Below are positions 32,873 through 47,325 of a stretch of DNA of 64,000 nucleotides, one piece after another. The notes below the pieces were generated by a model. The model saw only the letters and a list, made by a program, of their open reading frames with translations, was not told where the DNA came from and ran no database searches. Origin of the DNA: Gammaproteobacteria bacterium (lineage in GTDB: Bacteria > Pseudomonadota > Gammaproteobacteria > Steroidobacterales > GCA-2729495); assembly GCA_016874095.1 (NCBI GenBank), contig VGVH01000003.1:1-64000 (forward strand), given 5' to 3'. Each line of letters begins with the position of its first letter. Positions within the stretch are counted from its first letter, which is position 1. A program made the position numbers and the translations under genes.

Positions 32873-33910
32873 GTGGCGTTATCGCTCGGACTGCTCGCGG
32901 TGCGTCACGGCTGCACGCTGCGCGGCGATCCGGATGCGGTGGTCGAGCGGGTGGCCACGCTGTCCGCTGCAGCGGCTGGCACGCTCAGCTTTCTTGCCAA
33001 CCCTCAATATCGGTCGCAGCTCCAAGCCACGCGCGCGACGGCTGTAGTCCTGGCGGCAGGGGATGCCGAGGCTTGCCCGGCCGCGTGCCTCATCAGTTCG
33101 AATCCGTACCTGACCTACGCGCGGATCGCAGCGGAGTTACATCCGGAGCCACCGCTGGCGCCGGGGGTCAGTTCCCGCGCAGTGGTCGCGGCAACGGCCA
33201 GCATCGGCGCTGGTTCGCAGGTCGAGTCCGGCGCCGTTATCGGCGACGGAGCGGACATTGGTGAGCGCTGCTACGTCGGTGCCAACGCCGTCATCGGTCG
33301 CGATTGTCGGGTTGGCGCCGACACCCGCTTGATGCCCCTCGTCGTGCTCTACCCGGGGGTGCGGGTCGGGGCGCGCTGCCTGCTGCATGCAGGCGCCGTG
33401 ATCGGGGCTGATGGCTTCGGCATAGCGCGCGGGGAAGGCGGTCGCTGGACCAAGGTGCCGCAGGTCGGGTCCGTGGTCGTCGGTGACGATGTCGAGATAG
33501 GCGCCAATACGACCATCGATCGCGGTGCCATCGGGGATACGATCATCGGTGACGGCGCCAAGCTCGATAACCAGATCCAGATCGGCCACAACGTGGTAAT
33601 CGGCTGTCACACGGCGATCGCGGGGCTTGTCGGCATTGCCGGCAGTACAAAAGTGGGCGCGCGCTGCATCCTCGGCGGGGATGCGACGGTGTCAGGGCAT
33701 CTGGAAATCGTCGATGATGTGGTAGTGAGCGGCGGTGCCACTGTGACCAACTCGATCACCAGGCCCGGGCTCTACGGCGGGCCTCTTCCGGCCAGCGAGA
33801 TGCGCAGCTGGCGACGAAACGCCGTCCGCTTCGGTCAGCTGGACGAGCTGGCGCGCCGCCTGCAGCGGCTAGAGCAGATCGTGGGGCAGAAAGGAAAGGC
33901 GGACACTTGA
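32873..33910 (+). CDS. lpxD: UDP-3-O-acylglucosamine N-acyltransferase
   Basis: The 345-residue enzyme adds the second 3-hydroxyacyl chain to UDP-3-O-acylglucosamine in lipid A synthesis. The N-terminal uridine-binding domain ends at about residue 100. A left-handed beta-helix follows with hexapeptide repeats, including the catalytic histidine in [12 protein letters not shown] and [15 protein letters not shown]. Start is a GTG. Its TGA overlaps the lpxA TTG start. fabZ, which normally separates lpxD from lpxA, is absent. Confidence 0.96.
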   Translation: MALSLGLLAVRHGCTLRGDPDAVVERVATLSAAAAGTLSFLANPQYRSQLQATRATAVVLAAGDAEACPAACLISSNPYLTYARIAAELHPEPPLAPGVSSRAVVAATASIGAGSQVESGAVIGDGADIGERCYVGANAVIGRDCRVGADTRLMPLVVLYPGVRVGARCLLHAGAVIGADGFGIARGEGGRWTKVPQVGSVVVGDDVEIGANTTIDRGAIGDTIIGDGAKLDNQIQIGHNVVIGCHTAIAGLVGIAGSTKVGARCILGGDATVSGHLEIVDDVVVSGGATVTNSITRPGLYGGPLPASEMRSWRRNAVRFGQLDELARRLQRLEQIVGQKGKADT

Positions 33911-34677
33911 TTCATCCGACGGCCATCATCGATCCCGGCGCGCAACTCGACGTCGGTGTGACCGTCGGACCGTACTCGATCATCGGCGATCGGGTCAGCA
34001 TCGGGCGCGGCACGACCATCGGTCCTCACGTCGTCATCAAGGGGCCAGCGAAGATCGGTGCCGACAACCGCATCCTGCAGTTTGCGTCCGTTGGCGAAGA
34101 TCCCCAGGACAAGAAATACGCCGGGGAGGACACCCGGCTCGAAATCGGTGATCGCAACCTGATCCGCGAGTACTGCACGATCAACCGGGGGACGGCCCAG
34201 GACGAAGCGGTCACGCGGGTGGGCAGCGACAACTGGCTGATGTCCTATACGCACATTGCCCACGACTGCCGGGTCGGCAACCACGTCATCATGTCGAACA
34301 ACGCGACGCTCGCCGGTCACGTACATGTCGGCGATCACGCGATACTGAGCGGCTTCGCCGCCATCCACCAGTTCTGCCGCATCGGAGCGCACAGCTTCGT
34401 CGGCGGTCTGGCGGGCATTACCCGCGACGTGCTGCCTTACATGCTGGTTGCGGGCCAACCGCCGGAACCGCATGGCATCAACCAGGAAGGCCTCAAGCGG
34501 CGCGGGTTCACGCCGGACCAGATTCGCAATCTCAAGGAAGCGTACCGGATCCTCTACCGTTCCAACCTGAAGCTCGCCGAGGCAAGGGAGCAACTTGCCG
34601 CGCTGGCTGCCAGCCAGCCTGAGGTCGGCGTTATCGTCTCCTTCATAGACGCCTCCGAACGCAGCATCCTGCGATAA
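33907..34677 (+). CDS. lpxA: Acyl-ACP:UDP-N-acetylglucosamine O-acyltransferase
   Basis: The 256-residue beta-helix enzyme performs the first step of lipid A synthesis. The N-terminus [20 protein letters not shown] matches the family, catalytic His is in [17 protein letters not shown], and the C-terminal helical domain contains [20 protein letters not shown]. It starts with TTG in the sequence TTGA shared with the lpxD stop, so translation is probably coupled to lpxD. A weak start plus coupling may keep LpxA low relative to LpxD. Confidence 0.96.
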   Translation: MIHPTAIIDPGAQLDVGVTVGPYSIIGDRVSIGRGTTIGPHVVIKGPAKIGADNRILQFASVGEDPQDKKYAGEDTRLEIGDRNLIREYCTINRGTAQDEAVTRVGSDNWLMSYTHIAHDCRVGNHVIMSNNATLAGHVHVGDHAILSGFAAIHQFCRIGAHSFVGGLAGITRDVLPYMLVAGQPPEPHGINQEGLKRRGFTPDQIRNLKEAYRILYRSNLKLAEAREQLAALAASQPEVGVIVSFIDASERSILR

Positions 34678-34687
34678 CCTGCGCCCC

Positions 34688-35830
34688 ATGTCGGCGGCTC
34701 CCGTCATCGTGCTCGTGGCCGGAGAGGCATCAGGCGATCAGCTTGGTGCGGCGCTGATCCATGCCCTGCGCGCACTGTGTCCGGGTCTGCGGGTTGCCGG
34801 TGTGGCGGGTCCTGCCATGCGCGAGGCGGGCTGCGAAACCTGGTTCGACGCCAGCGAGCTGTCCGTCATGGGTCTTGCCGAGGTCGTTCGGCATCTGCCG
34901 CGGCTCGCCCGTCGCCGGGACGAGCTCGTTTCCCGTGTCCTGGCAGTGCGGCCTGCCGTCTATGTCGGGATCGACGCGCCCGATTTCAACCTGCGCATCG
35001 AGCGGGCGGTTCGCCGCGCCGGTATCAGGACGGTCCAATACGTTGCGCCCAGCGTGTGGGCGTGGCGTTCCGGGCGGGTCAGCACTCTGCGGGAGGCCTG
35101 CAATCACGTCCTTTGCCTGTTGCCGTTCGAGCAGCCCTTTCTTGCCGCTGCAAACGTCACGGCAACTTTCGTGGGGCATCCTTTCGCGGACGAGATATCG
35201 CCCGTGGCCGCAACTCGAGACGCCCGGGCGGCGCTGGGTATCGACGCCACGCGGGTCGTGGGAATACTGCCTGGTAGCCGCATGGGAGAGGTGACGCGTC
35301 TGGGGCCCGACTTTCTCGCTGCTGGCCGGCTGCTCAGGGAGCGCTTTCCGGATCTCGAGCTGGTGGCGCCGATGGCTGGCCCGCATCTGGAGCGCCAATT
35401 CAGGTCTGACGCGCAAGCCGCAGGCGTGCCCGTACGGCTGTTCGACGGCAGGGCCCGTGACGTGATGGCAGCGAGCGACCTGCTGCTGATCGCCTCCGGC
35501 ACGGCAACCCTCGAGGCGATGCTGGTCGGGCGGCCGATGGTCGTTGCCTACCGTTTCGCCGCTCTGACGTACTGGCTGGCGCGCGGACTGCGGCTCGTGA
35601 AGGTTCGCCACTTCGCGCTGCCGAACCTGCTGGCCGATTCGCCGATCGTGCCCGAATTGCTTCAGCATGCCGTGACGCCGACCGCTTTGGCCGATTCGGC
35701 GGCAGAGTACCTCCGGGATCCGGTGCGCAGCGAAGCGCTTCGGCAACGATTCTCGAAAATGCATGAAGAGCTCAGGCGCGATGCCAGTGGTTGTGCCGCT
35801 CGCGTCGTTGCAGAAGTCGCCGGCTGGTGA
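34688..35830 (+). CDS. lpxB: Lipid A disaccharide synthase
   Basis: The 380-residue GT-B glycosyltransferase joins UDP-2,3-diacylglucosamine and lipid X. Diagnostic segments are VAGEASGDQLGAALI at the N-terminus, the GIDAPDFNLR stretch, QYVAPSVWAWR, FVGHPFADE, and the donor-binding ASGTATLEAMLVGRPMVVAYR. Length matches E. coli LpxB (382). It ends the lpxD-lpxA-lpxB block and is followed by a perfect hairpin. Confidence 0.96.
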   Translation: MSAAPVIVLVAGEASGDQLGAALIHALRALCPGLRVAGVAGPAMREAGCETWFDASELSVMGLAEVVRHLPRLARRRDELVSRVLAVRPAVYVGIDAPDFNLRIERAVRRAGIRTVQYVAPSVWAWRSGRVSTLREACNHVLCLLPFEQPFLAAANVTATFVGHPFADEISPVAATRDARAALGIDATRVVGILPGSRMGEVTRLGPDFLAAGRLLRERFPDLELVAPMAGPHLERQFRSDAQAAGVPVRLFDGRARDVMAASDLLLIASGTATLEAMLVGRPMVVAYRFAALTYWLARGLRLVKVRHFALPNLLADSPIVPELLQHAVTPTALADSAAEYLRDPVRSEALRQRFSKMHEELRRDASGCAARVVAEVAGW

Positions 35831-35848
35831 CCGGCGCCTGCGCGCCGG
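35831..35848 (+). terminator. GC-rich perfect hairpin directly after lpxB
   Basis: CCGGCGC-CTGC-GCGCCGG is a perfect 7-base-pair inverted repeat that begins on the base after the lpxB stop. Only two T residues follow, so it is a weak intrinsic terminator at best, or a 3' stabiliser of the lpx message. The next gene, rnhB, has its own -10 hexamer 12 bases further on, consistent with a transcript boundary here. Confidence 0.45.
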
Positions 35849-35860
35849 TTGACTGCCTCC

Positions 35861-35866
35861 TATAAT
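35861..35866 (+). promoter_or_regulatory. Candidate -10 element of rnhB, very close to its ATG
   Basis: A perfect TATAAT ends 8 bases before the rnhB ATG at 35875. A start site 6-8 bases downstream would fall at or just before the ATG, giving a leaderless or nearly leaderless message. No Shine-Dalgarno sequence precedes that ATG. The TTGACT at 35849-35854 is too near to be its -35. Confidence 0.4.
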
Positions 35867-35874
35867 TCCGCTCC

Positions 35875-36489
35875 ATGGGCGAACGGCAGCTTTCAGGCGG
35901 TGCGCGGCAACTGGCGGGCGTGGATGAGGCGGGCCGCGGTCCTCTGGCCGGCCCCGTCTGTGCGGCCGTGGTGGTGCTCGCGTCCGATGATGCCATCGCT
36001 GGTGTCGCTGATTCGAAGCTGCTCAACGCTGCGCGGCGTGAAGAACTAGCCGCGGTCATTCGCCAGCGCGCTGTCGACTGGGCGGTCGGGTACGCCGAGG
36101 TCGAGGAGATCGACCGCGTGAATATCCTGCAAGCCACATGGCTTGCCATGCAGCGCGCCGTTGCGTCATTGCGGGTGGTGCCCGACAGGATTCTCGTGGA
36201 TGGCAACCGGGCGCCGGTATTCGCCGGCCACGAGAGCCGCACGCAGTGCATCGTGGGCGGAGACCGCAGTGAGCCGGTCATCTCCGCGGCTTCCATCCTG
36301 GCGAAAGTCGCGCGGGATGCCGTCATGCTGTCGCTCGATGCCCGCTATCCCGGTTACGGCTTCGCGCGCCACAAGGGCTACCCGACAGCGGCGCACATCG
36401 AAGCGCTCGGGCAGTTGGGCCCGACGCCGGTGCACAGGTTGAGCTTCGCGCCGGTTCGTGCGGCACTCGCTGGAAGACAGGTCGCATGA
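35875..36489 (+). CDS. rnhB: Ribonuclease HII
   Basis: The 204-residue enzyme cleaves RNA in RNA-DNA hybrids and at single ribonucleotides in DNA. The catalytic Asp-Glu pair is in [16 protein letters not shown], a third acidic residue in [12 protein letters not shown], and [11 protein letters not shown] and [11 protein letters not shown] complete the RNase HII signature. The ATG has no ribosome site and may be read from a near-leaderless transcript. Its stop overlaps the dnaE start (ATGA). Confidence 0.95.
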   Translation: MGERQLSGGARQLAGVDEAGRGPLAGPVCAAVVVLASDDAIAGVADSKLLNAARREELAAVIRQRAVDWAVGYAEVEEIDRVNILQATWLAMQRAVASLRVVPDRILVDGNRAPVFAGHESRTQCIVGGDRSEPVISAASILAKVARDAVMLSLDARYPGYGFARHKGYPTAAHIEALGQLGPTPVHRLSFAPVRAALAGRQVA

Positions 36490-39400
36490 GCTTCGTTCAT
36501 CTGCATGTCCACAGCGAGTACTCGCTGGTCGACAGCGTGGTCCGTATCGCTGACCTGCTGGCAGTCGCAAGGACGGCAGGCATGCCAGCCGTTGCGCTTA
36601 CCGACCAGGACAATCTTTTCACGATGGTACCGTTCTATACGGCGGCACTGGCCGCCGGCATCAAGCCCATCATCGGTGCAGACGTGGCCGTGCGGCTCAT
36701 CGGCGGGAGTCAGGCTCCTTCGCGACTGGTACTCCTGTGCCGTAATCGACTGGGGTACGCCAATCTCGCGCGCCTCATTTCACGCTCCTACATCGAGGGC
36801 CAGGAAGCAGGTTCGCCGGTGATTCGGAGGGAATGGCTCGAGGGCGGCGGCTGCGAAGGACTCATCGCGCTGTCAGGCGGTCGCGAAGGCGTCCTGGGGC
36901 CCGCGCTTGCCAGCGGTCGCGAAGCAGAGGCGCTGTCGGTACTCGGCGACTGCCGGCGCCTGTTCGGTGGTGAGTTCTATCTGCAGATCTGCCGAACCGG
37001 GCGTCCGGGCGAGGAGGAGCACGTCGCGGCGGCGGTACGGCTGGCAGCTGCGACCGGTTGTCCACTGGTCGCCACCAATGACGTGCGCTTCCTCAAGAAG
37101 GGGGACTTCGAGGCACATGAGGCGCGCGTCTGCATCCAGCAGGGCAGGGTGCTCAACGATCCGTCCCGCGCACGTATCTACAGCGAACAACAGTTCCTGC
37201 GCAGTCCGCAGGATATGGCCGGCTTGTTCGCGGACCTGCCGGAAGCCCTGGATAACGCCATGGCCATCGCGCGCCGGTGCAATCTCACCCTGGCTTTGGG
37301 CGAATCGCATCTGCCCGAGCTTGAGGTTCCCGGCGGCCTCAGCGTCAGCGAGTTTCTGCTGCGCGAGTCGCGCCGCGGACTCGATGCCCGGCTCGCCGCT
37401 GACCCCGCATCCGACCCGGCTGCCTATCGCGCCCGCCTCGAGCAGGAGCTGGACGTCATCTGCCGCATGGGCTTCGCCGGCTATTTCCTGATCGTTGCGG
37501 ATTTCATCCGCTGGGCCAAGGAAAACGGGGTCCCGGTGGGGCCGGGGCGCGGCTCCGGCGCAGGCTCCCTTTGCGCATGGGCTCTTGGTATCACGGAGCT
37601 CGATCCAATCCTTCACAGCCTGCTGTTCGAGCGGTTCCTGAATCCCGAGCGGGTCTCGATGCCGGACTTCGACATCGACTTCTGTATGGAGGGGCGCGAC
37701 CGTGTCATCGACTACGTGGGCGAGCGCTACGGGAGGGAGCGCGTGTCGCAGATCATCACCTACGGCACCATGGCCGCCCGGGCAGTTGTCCGTGACGTCG
37801 CGAGAGTGCTCGGACATCCCTATGGTTTCGGCGACCGGATCGCGAAGCTCATTCCTCCCGAACCCAAGATCAAGCTCGCCGATGCACTCGCGAGCGAGGC
37901 CGAGCTGCGCGCGTTGTGCGAGTCCGACGAAGATGTGCGTTCGGTGATGGAGCTGGCGACGCAGCTCGAGGGGCTCGTGCGAAACGCCGGCAAGCACGCC
38001 GGCGGCGTGGTGATCGCCCCGACCCGCATCACCGACTTCGCGCCGCTCTACCGCGTCGAGGGTGAAAGCGCCACGGTCACGCAGTTCGACAAGGACGGTC
38101 TCGAGGCGGTGGGCCTCGTGAAGTTCGACTTTCTTGGCCTGCGAACCCTGACGATCATCGACCTGGCAGTCAGGACCATCAATGCGCGTCGCGAGGCGGG
38201 ATCGCCGGAGATCGATATCGCGAGGATTCCACTGGTGGATCCGAAGACATACGAATTGCTGCGATCCGGACGCACGACTGCAGTTTTCCAGCTCGAGTCG
38301 CGTGGCATGCGCGACCTGGTCAAGAAGCTCAAGCCCGACAGTTTTGACGACCTCGTGGCGCTGGTCGCCCTGTTCCGGCCGGGACCGTTGCAATCCGGCA
38401 TGGTCGATGACTTCATCGCCCGGAAGCACGGCGTGGCCGGAGCGGGCATCAGCTACCTGCATCCCGATCTAGAGCCCGTATTACGCAGCACCTACGGCGT
38501 CATCGTTTACCAGGAGCAGGTGATGCAGATCGCGCAGATCCTGGCGGGTTACACGCTGGGCGGAGCCGATCTGCTGCGTCGCGCGATGGGCAAGAAGAAG
38601 CCAGAGGAAATGGCCAAGCAGCGCTCGGTATTTCTCGAAGGGGCGGCGAAGCGGGGCGTGGCAGCGCCGCTTGCCACGCAGATCTTCGACCTCATGGAGA
38701 AATTCGCCGAGTATGGATTCAATCGCTCGCATTCTGCGGCCTACGCGTTGCTTGCGTTGCAGACAGCTTGGCTGAAACGGCACCACCCGGAGGCCTTCAT
38801 GGCCGCCGTCCTCACGTCGGAAATCGACGACACCGACAAGCTGCTGTTGCTGAAGCGGGAAGTCGAGGCCATGGGACTCAAGCTGCTACCGCCGCACGTC
38901 GATCATTCCGGCGCCCTGTTTGAGGTGGAGGGAGATAGCGAGATCCGCTACGGGCTGGCGGCGATCAAGGGTCTCGGCCGCGCTGCGGCGGAGCAGATCA
39001 CAGCGGAGCGCTCGCGCGCCGGCGGCTTTGCCGGACTGCACGACTTCTGCCGGCGTATCGGCGGACAGCGCTTCAACCGCCGTGCGATCGAGGCACTCAT
39101 CAAAGCGGGTGCGCTCGATGGCTACGGGTCGAGCCGGGCAGCCCTCATGGCCGCCCTTTCCGGAGCGATGAGCGGCGCCGAGCAACATGCGCGCTCGCGC
39201 GATTCTGGCCAGAACGACATGTTCGGGTCCGTCGCGCCCGCCATCGAAGTCGCGGCAGCGATGCCTGTTGTCACCGACTGGGGCATCAACCGGCGACTGG
39301 AGGCCGAGTACGAGAGCCTGGGGCTCTACCTCAGCGCACATCCGTTCGACCAATACCGCAGTGATGCCGCCTACATTGCCTCCGGCAGCCTGGTTGTACT

Positions 39401-39959
39401 GGCCGGTGCTCCTCCGCCACCTCCGGGTACCGAGTACCAGTCGGGGCGCGATGCATCGATCGCCGGGCTCGTCACGAATGTCCGCCGCCGAACCGGGCGA
39501 ATCACCGCGGAGATCGATGATGGAACCGCCGTGATGGAGGTCAGCATCTTCCCGGAGACCTACGAGCGTTGCCGGAACGCACTCGGATCCCAATCGATCG
39601 TCGTCGTCAACGGGCAGCTTCGTTGGGATGCATTCATCGACGGCTGGCGCATGGCGGCGCGCGACGTTGTCGATATCGACCGCGTTATCGAGAAGAGGGC
39701 GACGCGTCTCGTGATCCACTGGATCGGTGGCTCGGGATCGCGGGTCGATGCCGGAAAACTTCGCAGTGCGCTCGAGCCATTCCGGCCGGGCAACTGCGGC
39801 ATTCTCGTTTCCTACTCGCGCGGCGATGCGCAGGCCCGGCTTTCCCTCGGGGAGGACTGGGCTGTGCGGCCGAGCCGCGAGCTGCGTGAGCGCCTGTCGG
39901 AGCTGGTCGGGCATGATGGCTATCGCTTCGTTTACGACGCGGGCCAGTCGTTGCACTGA
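36486..39959 (+). CDS. dnaE: DNA polymerase III alpha subunit
   Basis: The 1157-residue replicative polymerase (E. coli 1160) has an N-terminal PHP domain ([17 protein letters not shown]), the C-family palm with two catalytic aspartates in [17 protein letters not shown], preceded by [19 protein letters not shown]. It then has the fingers ([20 protein letters not shown]), a helix-hairpin-helix region and a C-terminal OB fold ([19 protein letters not shown]) and tau-binding part. It is translationally coupled to rnhB, as in many gammaproteobacteria. Confidence 0.97.
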   Translation: MSFVHLHVHSEYSLVDSVVRIADLLAVARTAGMPAVALTDQDNLFTMVPFYTAALAAGIKPIIGADVAVRLIGGSQAPSRLVLLCRNRLGYANLARLISRSYIEGQEAGSPVIRREWLEGGGCEGLIALSGGREGVLGPALASGREAEALSVLGDCRRLFGGEFYLQICRTGRPGEEEHVAAAVRLAAATGCPLVATNDVRFLKKGDFEAHEARVCIQQGRVLNDPSRARIYSEQQFLRSPQDMAGLFADLPEALDNAMAIARRCNLTLALGESHLPELEVPGGLSVSEFLLRESRRGLDARLAADPASDPAAYRARLEQELDVICRMGFAGYFLIVADFIRWAKENGVPVGPGRGSGAGSLCAWALGITELDPILHSLLFERFLNPERVSMPDFDIDFCMEGRDRVIDYVGERYGRERVSQIITYGTMAARAVVRDVARVLGHPYGFGDRIAKLIPPEPKIKLADALASEAELRALCESDEDVRSVMELATQLEGLVRNAGKHAGGVVIAPTRITDFAPLYRVEGESATVTQFDKDGLEAVGLVKFDFLGLRTLTIIDLAVRTINARREAGSPEIDIARIPLVDPKTYELLRSGRTTAVFQLESRGMRDLVKKLKPDSFDDLVALVALFRPGPLQSGMVDDFIARKHGVAGAGISYLHPDLEPVLRSTYGVIVYQEQVMQIAQILAGYTLGGADLLRRAMGKKKPEEMAKQRSVFLEGAAKRGVAAPLATQIFDLMEKFAEYGFNRSHSAAYALLALQTAWLKRHHPEAFMAAVLTSEIDDTDKLLLLKREVEAMGLKLLPPHVDHSGALFEVEGDSEIRYGLAAIKGLGRAAAEQITAERSRAGGFAGLHDFCRRIGGQRFNRRAIEALIKAGALDGYGSSRAALMAALSGAMSGAEQHARSRDSGQNDMFGSVAPAIEVAAAMPVVTDWGINRRLEAEYESLGLYLSAHPFDQYRSDAAYIASGSLVVLAGAPPPPPGTEYQSGRDASIAGLVTNVRRRTGRITAEIDDGTAVMEVSIFPETYERCRNALGSQSIVVVNGQLRWDAFIDGWRMAARDVVDIDRVIEKRATRLVIHWIGGSGSRVDAGKLRSALEPFRPGNCGILVSYSRGDAQARLSLGEDWAVRPSRELRERLSELVGHDGYRFVYDAGQSLH

Positions 39960-40028
39960 GTGTCCGGCTTGTCGCGGCCTGTCATGCAGCTATACAGTGA
40001 CCCCGGGTGACGGCGCGATGAATGGACG

Positions 40029-40988
40029 ATGGATCTGAAGTTTCTCGATTTCGAACAGCCAATCGCCGAGCTGGAGGCGAAGATCGACGAATTGCGATTC
40101 GTCGGCGATGACTCCGAGATCAACATCAGCGATGAAATCAAGCGCTTGAAGGCGAAAAGCGAGGAGCTCACCCGTAGTATCTTCTCGAGCCTGACGGCCT
40201 GGCAGGTTGCGCAGCTCGCGCGCCATCCCCTGCGTCCCTACACGCTGGACTATCTGGAGGCCATCAGTCCTGACTTCCAGGAACTGCACGGCGATCGGAT
40301 GTACGCTGACGATCCCGCCATCGTCGGCGGTATCGGCCGGATCGATGGCCGCCCGGTCATGTTCGTCGGCCAGCAGAAGGGTCGGGACACGAAGTCAAGG
40401 GTCCGACGCAACTACGGCATGCCCCGGCCCGAGGGCTACCGAAAGGCACTGCGACTCATGCAGATGGCGGAGCGGTTTCGCATACCGATCGTCACGTTGA
40501 TCGATACACCCGGCGCCTATCCGGGGCTGGACGCCGAGGAGCGCGGTCAAAGCGAGGCAATAGCGCGCAACCTGTTCGAAATGGCGCGCCTGCGAACGCC
40601 GATCGTGAGTGTGGTGATCGGTGAGGGCGGTTCCGGTGGCGCACTGGCCATCGGGGTGGCCGATCGTCTCCTAATGCTCGAATACAGCGTCTATTCGGTC
40701 ATTTCGCCCGAAGGCTGCGCCAGCATCCTGTGGAAGAGCGTTGAAAAGGCAGAACTTGCGGCGGAGGCGATGGGCATCACGGCCGGACGCCTGCAGGAGC
40801 TCGGGCTGGTGGACGAGTTGCTGAAGGAGCCTCTCGGCGGCGCCCACCGCGACCCGCGCGCGGCTGCCGAGACATTGCAGTCCGCGCTTCAGCTTTCGTT
40901 GCGCGACTTCGAAGTGCTCGATGTCGCCGAGCTGCTCAGGCGGCGGCAGGCACGGCTGCTGTCGTTCGGGCGATTTCGCGAGTCCTGA
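40029..40988 (+). CDS. accA: Acetyl-CoA carboxylase carboxyltransferase subunit alpha
   Basis: The 319-residue subunit, with AccD, transfers CO2 from carboxybiotin to acetyl-CoA to start fatty acid synthesis. [19 protein letters not shown] is the family N-terminus. The crotonase-fold core contains [39 protein letters not shown] and [20 protein letters not shown], with [10 protein letters not shown] nearby. Length equals E. coli AccA. Its stop overlaps the tilS start by one base. Confidence 0.97.
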   Translation: MDLKFLDFEQPIAELEAKIDELRFVGDDSEINISDEIKRLKAKSEELTRSIFSSLTAWQVAQLARHPLRPYTLDYLEAISPDFQELHGDRMYADDPAIVGGIGRIDGRPVMFVGQQKGRDTKSRVRRNYGMPRPEGYRKALRLMQMAERFRIPIVTLIDTPGAYPGLDAEERGQSEAIARNLFEMARLRTPIVSVVIGEGGSGGALAIGVADRLLMLEYSVYSVISPEGCASILWKSVEKAELAAEAMGITAGRLQELGLVDELLKEPLGGAHRDPRAAAETLQSALQLSLRDFEVLDVAELLRRRQARLLSFGRFRES

Positions 40989-42346
40989 TGTCACCCGGGC
41001 GGTCGCCGGCACGCAACAGGTCTGCCGTTGCCGAGTTGACCGGCTTTGTGCGCCAGGCGCTTGGGGCTGCGGCGGGTGGCGTTGCCGTTGCCTACAGCGG
41101 CGGGGTCGACTCCACCGTCTTGCTCGACGTTCTTTATCGGCTGCGCATTCGGCCGTTGCGTGCCATCCATGTCCATCATGGGTTGCAGCCGGCGGCCGAC
41201 GAGTGGGTCGGGCATTGCCGGCGCTTCTGCGCAAGGCGGCGCATCGAATTCGTGCTCCTGCGTGTCACGGTGCCCAGTCGATCGTCGTCAGGTCTCGAGG
41301 CAGCGGCACGCGAATCGCGTTACAGAGTGCTCGCAGGAGTACTGCGAGCCGGCGAGACGTTGCTTACTGCGCATCATGGCGACGACCAGGCCGAGACACT
41401 GCTCCTGAACCTGTTCCGGGGCAGCGGTGTATCCGGCCTCGCCGGGGCCAGGGCTGATGGCGCTTTCGGAGCCGGGCGGCTCTGCCGACCGCTTCTCGGC
41501 CTGACACGCGCCAGCATCGAGTCGTATGCGCGGGCGCGGCGGCTCCGCTGGATCGAAGATCCCATGAACGCCGATGAAGCCTTGTCGCGCAGCTTCGTAC
41601 GCCGCAGCGTCCTGCCATTGATCGAGAGCCGCTGGCCCGGCGTGCAGGCGACCATCGCCAGGAACTCGCGCCTGGCCGCAGAGTCCGCGGTCCTGCTGGA
41701 TCAGCTGGGCGCTGCCGATGCGGCACGGGCGTGGCGACGGCAACGGCTGAGTCTTGCTGCCTTCCTCCGTCTCGACGGCGCCCGCCAGCGCAACCTGTTG
41801 CGCTTTCTGTGCCGCCGGGAGCTGGGCAGTGCGCCGGGCGCGGCCCGGCTGGAGGAGGGTCTCAACCAGTTGTTGACGGCTCGCCGTGATCGCCAGCCGC
41901 TGCTGGCGTGGCCGGGCGGGGAGATCCGTCGCTACCGCGACTGCCTGTACCTGCTGCGGCCGTTGCCCGATGCCGGGGCCAGGTCCGGGTGGTTGCTCGA
42001 CGCGGCCAGGGGCGCATCGATCGACCTTGGCCCGGTCGGATCGCTGCGGCTGGCGCTCAGTCGTCGGGGCGGCCTGCGGGTCGCGGCTTTGCCTGCCAGT
42101 TTGACCGTCCGCTACCGCGGCGGCGGGGAAGGGCTGCGTCCGGTCGGCCGGGGTCGGCGCAGGGAGTTGCGGAAACTGCTGCAGGAGGCGGGCGTCCTTC
42201 CCTGGATGCGCGACAGGATTCCCCTGCTGTATGCGGGCGATTCTCTTGCTGCTGTCGGCGATCTGTGGATCGCTGCAGAATTCGCGGCCGACAAGGGCAA
42301 GCCAGGCCTGCGCGTCATCTGGAGCGGGCACCCGCCGCTCGGCTGA
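40988..42346 (+). CDS. tilS: tRNA(Ile)-lysidine synthase
   Basis: The 452-residue enzyme attaches lysine to C34 of the CAU-anticodon tRNA-Ile so that it reads AUA. The PP-loop motif VAVAYSGGVDSTVLLDVLY, the HVHHGLQPAADEW segment and TAHHGDDQAETLLLNLFRGSG identify it, and a C-terminal TilS domain carries RYRGGGEGLRPVGRG-type residues. The ATG overlaps the accA stop. accA-tilS adjacency is common in this group. Confidence 0.94.
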   Translation: MSPGRSPARNRSAVAELTGFVRQALGAAAGGVAVAYSGGVDSTVLLDVLYRLRIRPLRAIHVHHGLQPAADEWVGHCRRFCARRRIEFVLLRVTVPSRSSSGLEAAARESRYRVLAGVLRAGETLLTAHHGDDQAETLLLNLFRGSGVSGLAGARADGAFGAGRLCRPLLGLTRASIESYARARRLRWIEDPMNADEALSRSFVRRSVLPLIESRWPGVQATIARNSRLAAESAVLLDQLGAADAARAWRRQRLSLAAFLRLDGARQRNLLRFLCRRELGSAPGAARLEEGLNQLLTARRDRQPLLAWPGGEIRRYRDCLYLLRPLPDAGARSGWLLDAARGASIDLGPVGSLRLALSRRGGLRVAALPASLTVRYRGGGEGLRPVGRGRRRELRKLLQEAGVLPWMRDRIPLLYAGDSLAAVGDLWIAAEFAADKGKPGLRVIWSGHPPLG

Positions 42347-42387
42347 AGCCCGCCAGCCGTTCGATTGTCGCTGCCGGGTCGATCTGA

Positions 42388-46342
<3,955 letters not shown>

Positions 46343-46345
46343 TCT

Positions 46346-46651
46346 ATGTGGCGGGTGGTCGCGGGTATCCTGGTGACGTTGCTCCTGCTGTTGCAGGTAC
46401 GTCTCTGGTTTTCGCCCGATGGATTGCGCGGCGTCGCGCAGTTGCGCACCCAGGTCGAAGCCCAGCAGGCGGAGAATGCCCAGCTGACGGAGCGGAACCG
46501 CCGCCTCGACGCCGAGGTCGCCGACCTGCGCCAGGGCTTTTCAGCGCTCGAAGAGCGCGCCCGGTCCGACCTTGGTCTGGTTGGCGCCAACGAGACTTTT
46601 TTCATCTACGCGGACAAGCGTGGTGCGCCAGCCGGTGCCGACGAGCGCTGA
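46346..46651 (+). CDS. ftsB: Cell division protein FtsB
   Basis: The 101-residue bitopic protein joins FtsL and FtsQ in the divisome. One transmembrane helix lies at residues 4-20 (VVAGILVTLLLLLQVRLW). A periplasmic coiled coil follows (LRTQVEAQQAENAQLTERN), with the conserved end EERARSDLGLVGANETFF, which contains the FtsQ-binding part. It follows eno by 3 bases. ispD and ispF, which usually come next, are absent. Confidence 0.93.
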   Translation: MWRVVAGILVTLLLLLQVRLWFSPDGLRGVAQLRTQVEAQQAENAQLTERNRRLDAEVADLRQGFSALEERARSDLGLVGANETFFIYADKRGAPAGADER

Positions 46652-46721
46652 CAGGGCCTGCCCGTGTCGATGCGGCGGGTTACCGGTCGAAACCGCCGGC
46701 AGCGCTTTCCTCAAGTAGGAC

Positions 46722-47267
46722 TCAGCGTCGCAGGAGCACGTATACGGCACCCGTGCCCCCGTCGTGGGGCGGTGCGGACACGAATGCCATGACTTCATCC
46801 CATTGCCGCAGCCAGCGATTGACGCCTGCCTTGAGTACGGGCCCGCCGGCACCTGAGCCCAGTCCCTTGCCGTGTATCACCCGGACGCAGCGCATGCGCG
46901 CATGGTGGCTCTCGGCCAGAAAGCGCCGAAGTTCCCGCCAGGCCTGGTCGCTGGTCATGCCATGCAGGTCGATTTCCGCCCGCACCTTGACCTGTCCGCG
47001 CCGCAGTTCCCGAAATACCCTGGTCGATATTTCCTGCCTGCGGAAGACCAACTCCTCGCCGGTTTCCAGTTCCAGCTGGTCGGCGCTTATTCGCAAGGAA
47101 TCCGCCAGCACGGCGCGCTCATCCGCACGCCGGAATCGCGCCCGCGGGGCTGGCGGCTTCGGTCGCAAATCGGCCTTGCGGTTACTGACGGGGCGCGCAC
47201 CGGCGACAGCGTCGCGGAATAGCGCCGAGTCGTCCGAGTTGATATTTTTGGGCGGTTTGGCAGTCAT
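46722..47267 (-). CDS. smrA: Smr domain protein (SmrA-like)
   Basis: The 181-residue protein has a charged N-terminal half with the VFRRQEISTRVFRELRRG segment typical of the DUF2027/YdaL-SmrA group, then a C-terminal Smr domain with EIDLHGMTSDQAW and RCVRVIHGKGLGS. Smr domains act as nucleases on RNA or branched DNA; in E. coli SmrB cuts mRNA at collided ribosomes. The ATG at 47267 (MTAKPPKNINSDD) is chosen over one 26 codons upstream because it fits the usual N-terminus. It is divergent from surE and convergent with ftsB. Confidence 0.85.
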   Translation of the reverse strand: MTAKPPKNINSDDSALFRDAVAGARPVSNRKADLRPKPPAPRARFRRADERAVLADSLRISADQLELETGEELVFRRQEISTRVFRELRRGQVKVRAEIDLHGMTSDQAWRELRRFLAESHHARMRCVRVIHGKGLGSGAGGPVLKAGVNRWLRQWDEVMAFVSAPPHDGGTGAVYVLLRR

Positions 47268-47325
47268 GACGCGGTCGATCCTAAGTTGGCGCCGGTCAGC
47301 GGCCCGCCCGGAGTGAAGGACCCGC

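Noticed and set aside
36873-38462. 529-codon minus-strand open frame inside dnaE
   Set aside because: It is the antisense shadow of the conserved polymerase; composition is not protein-like.
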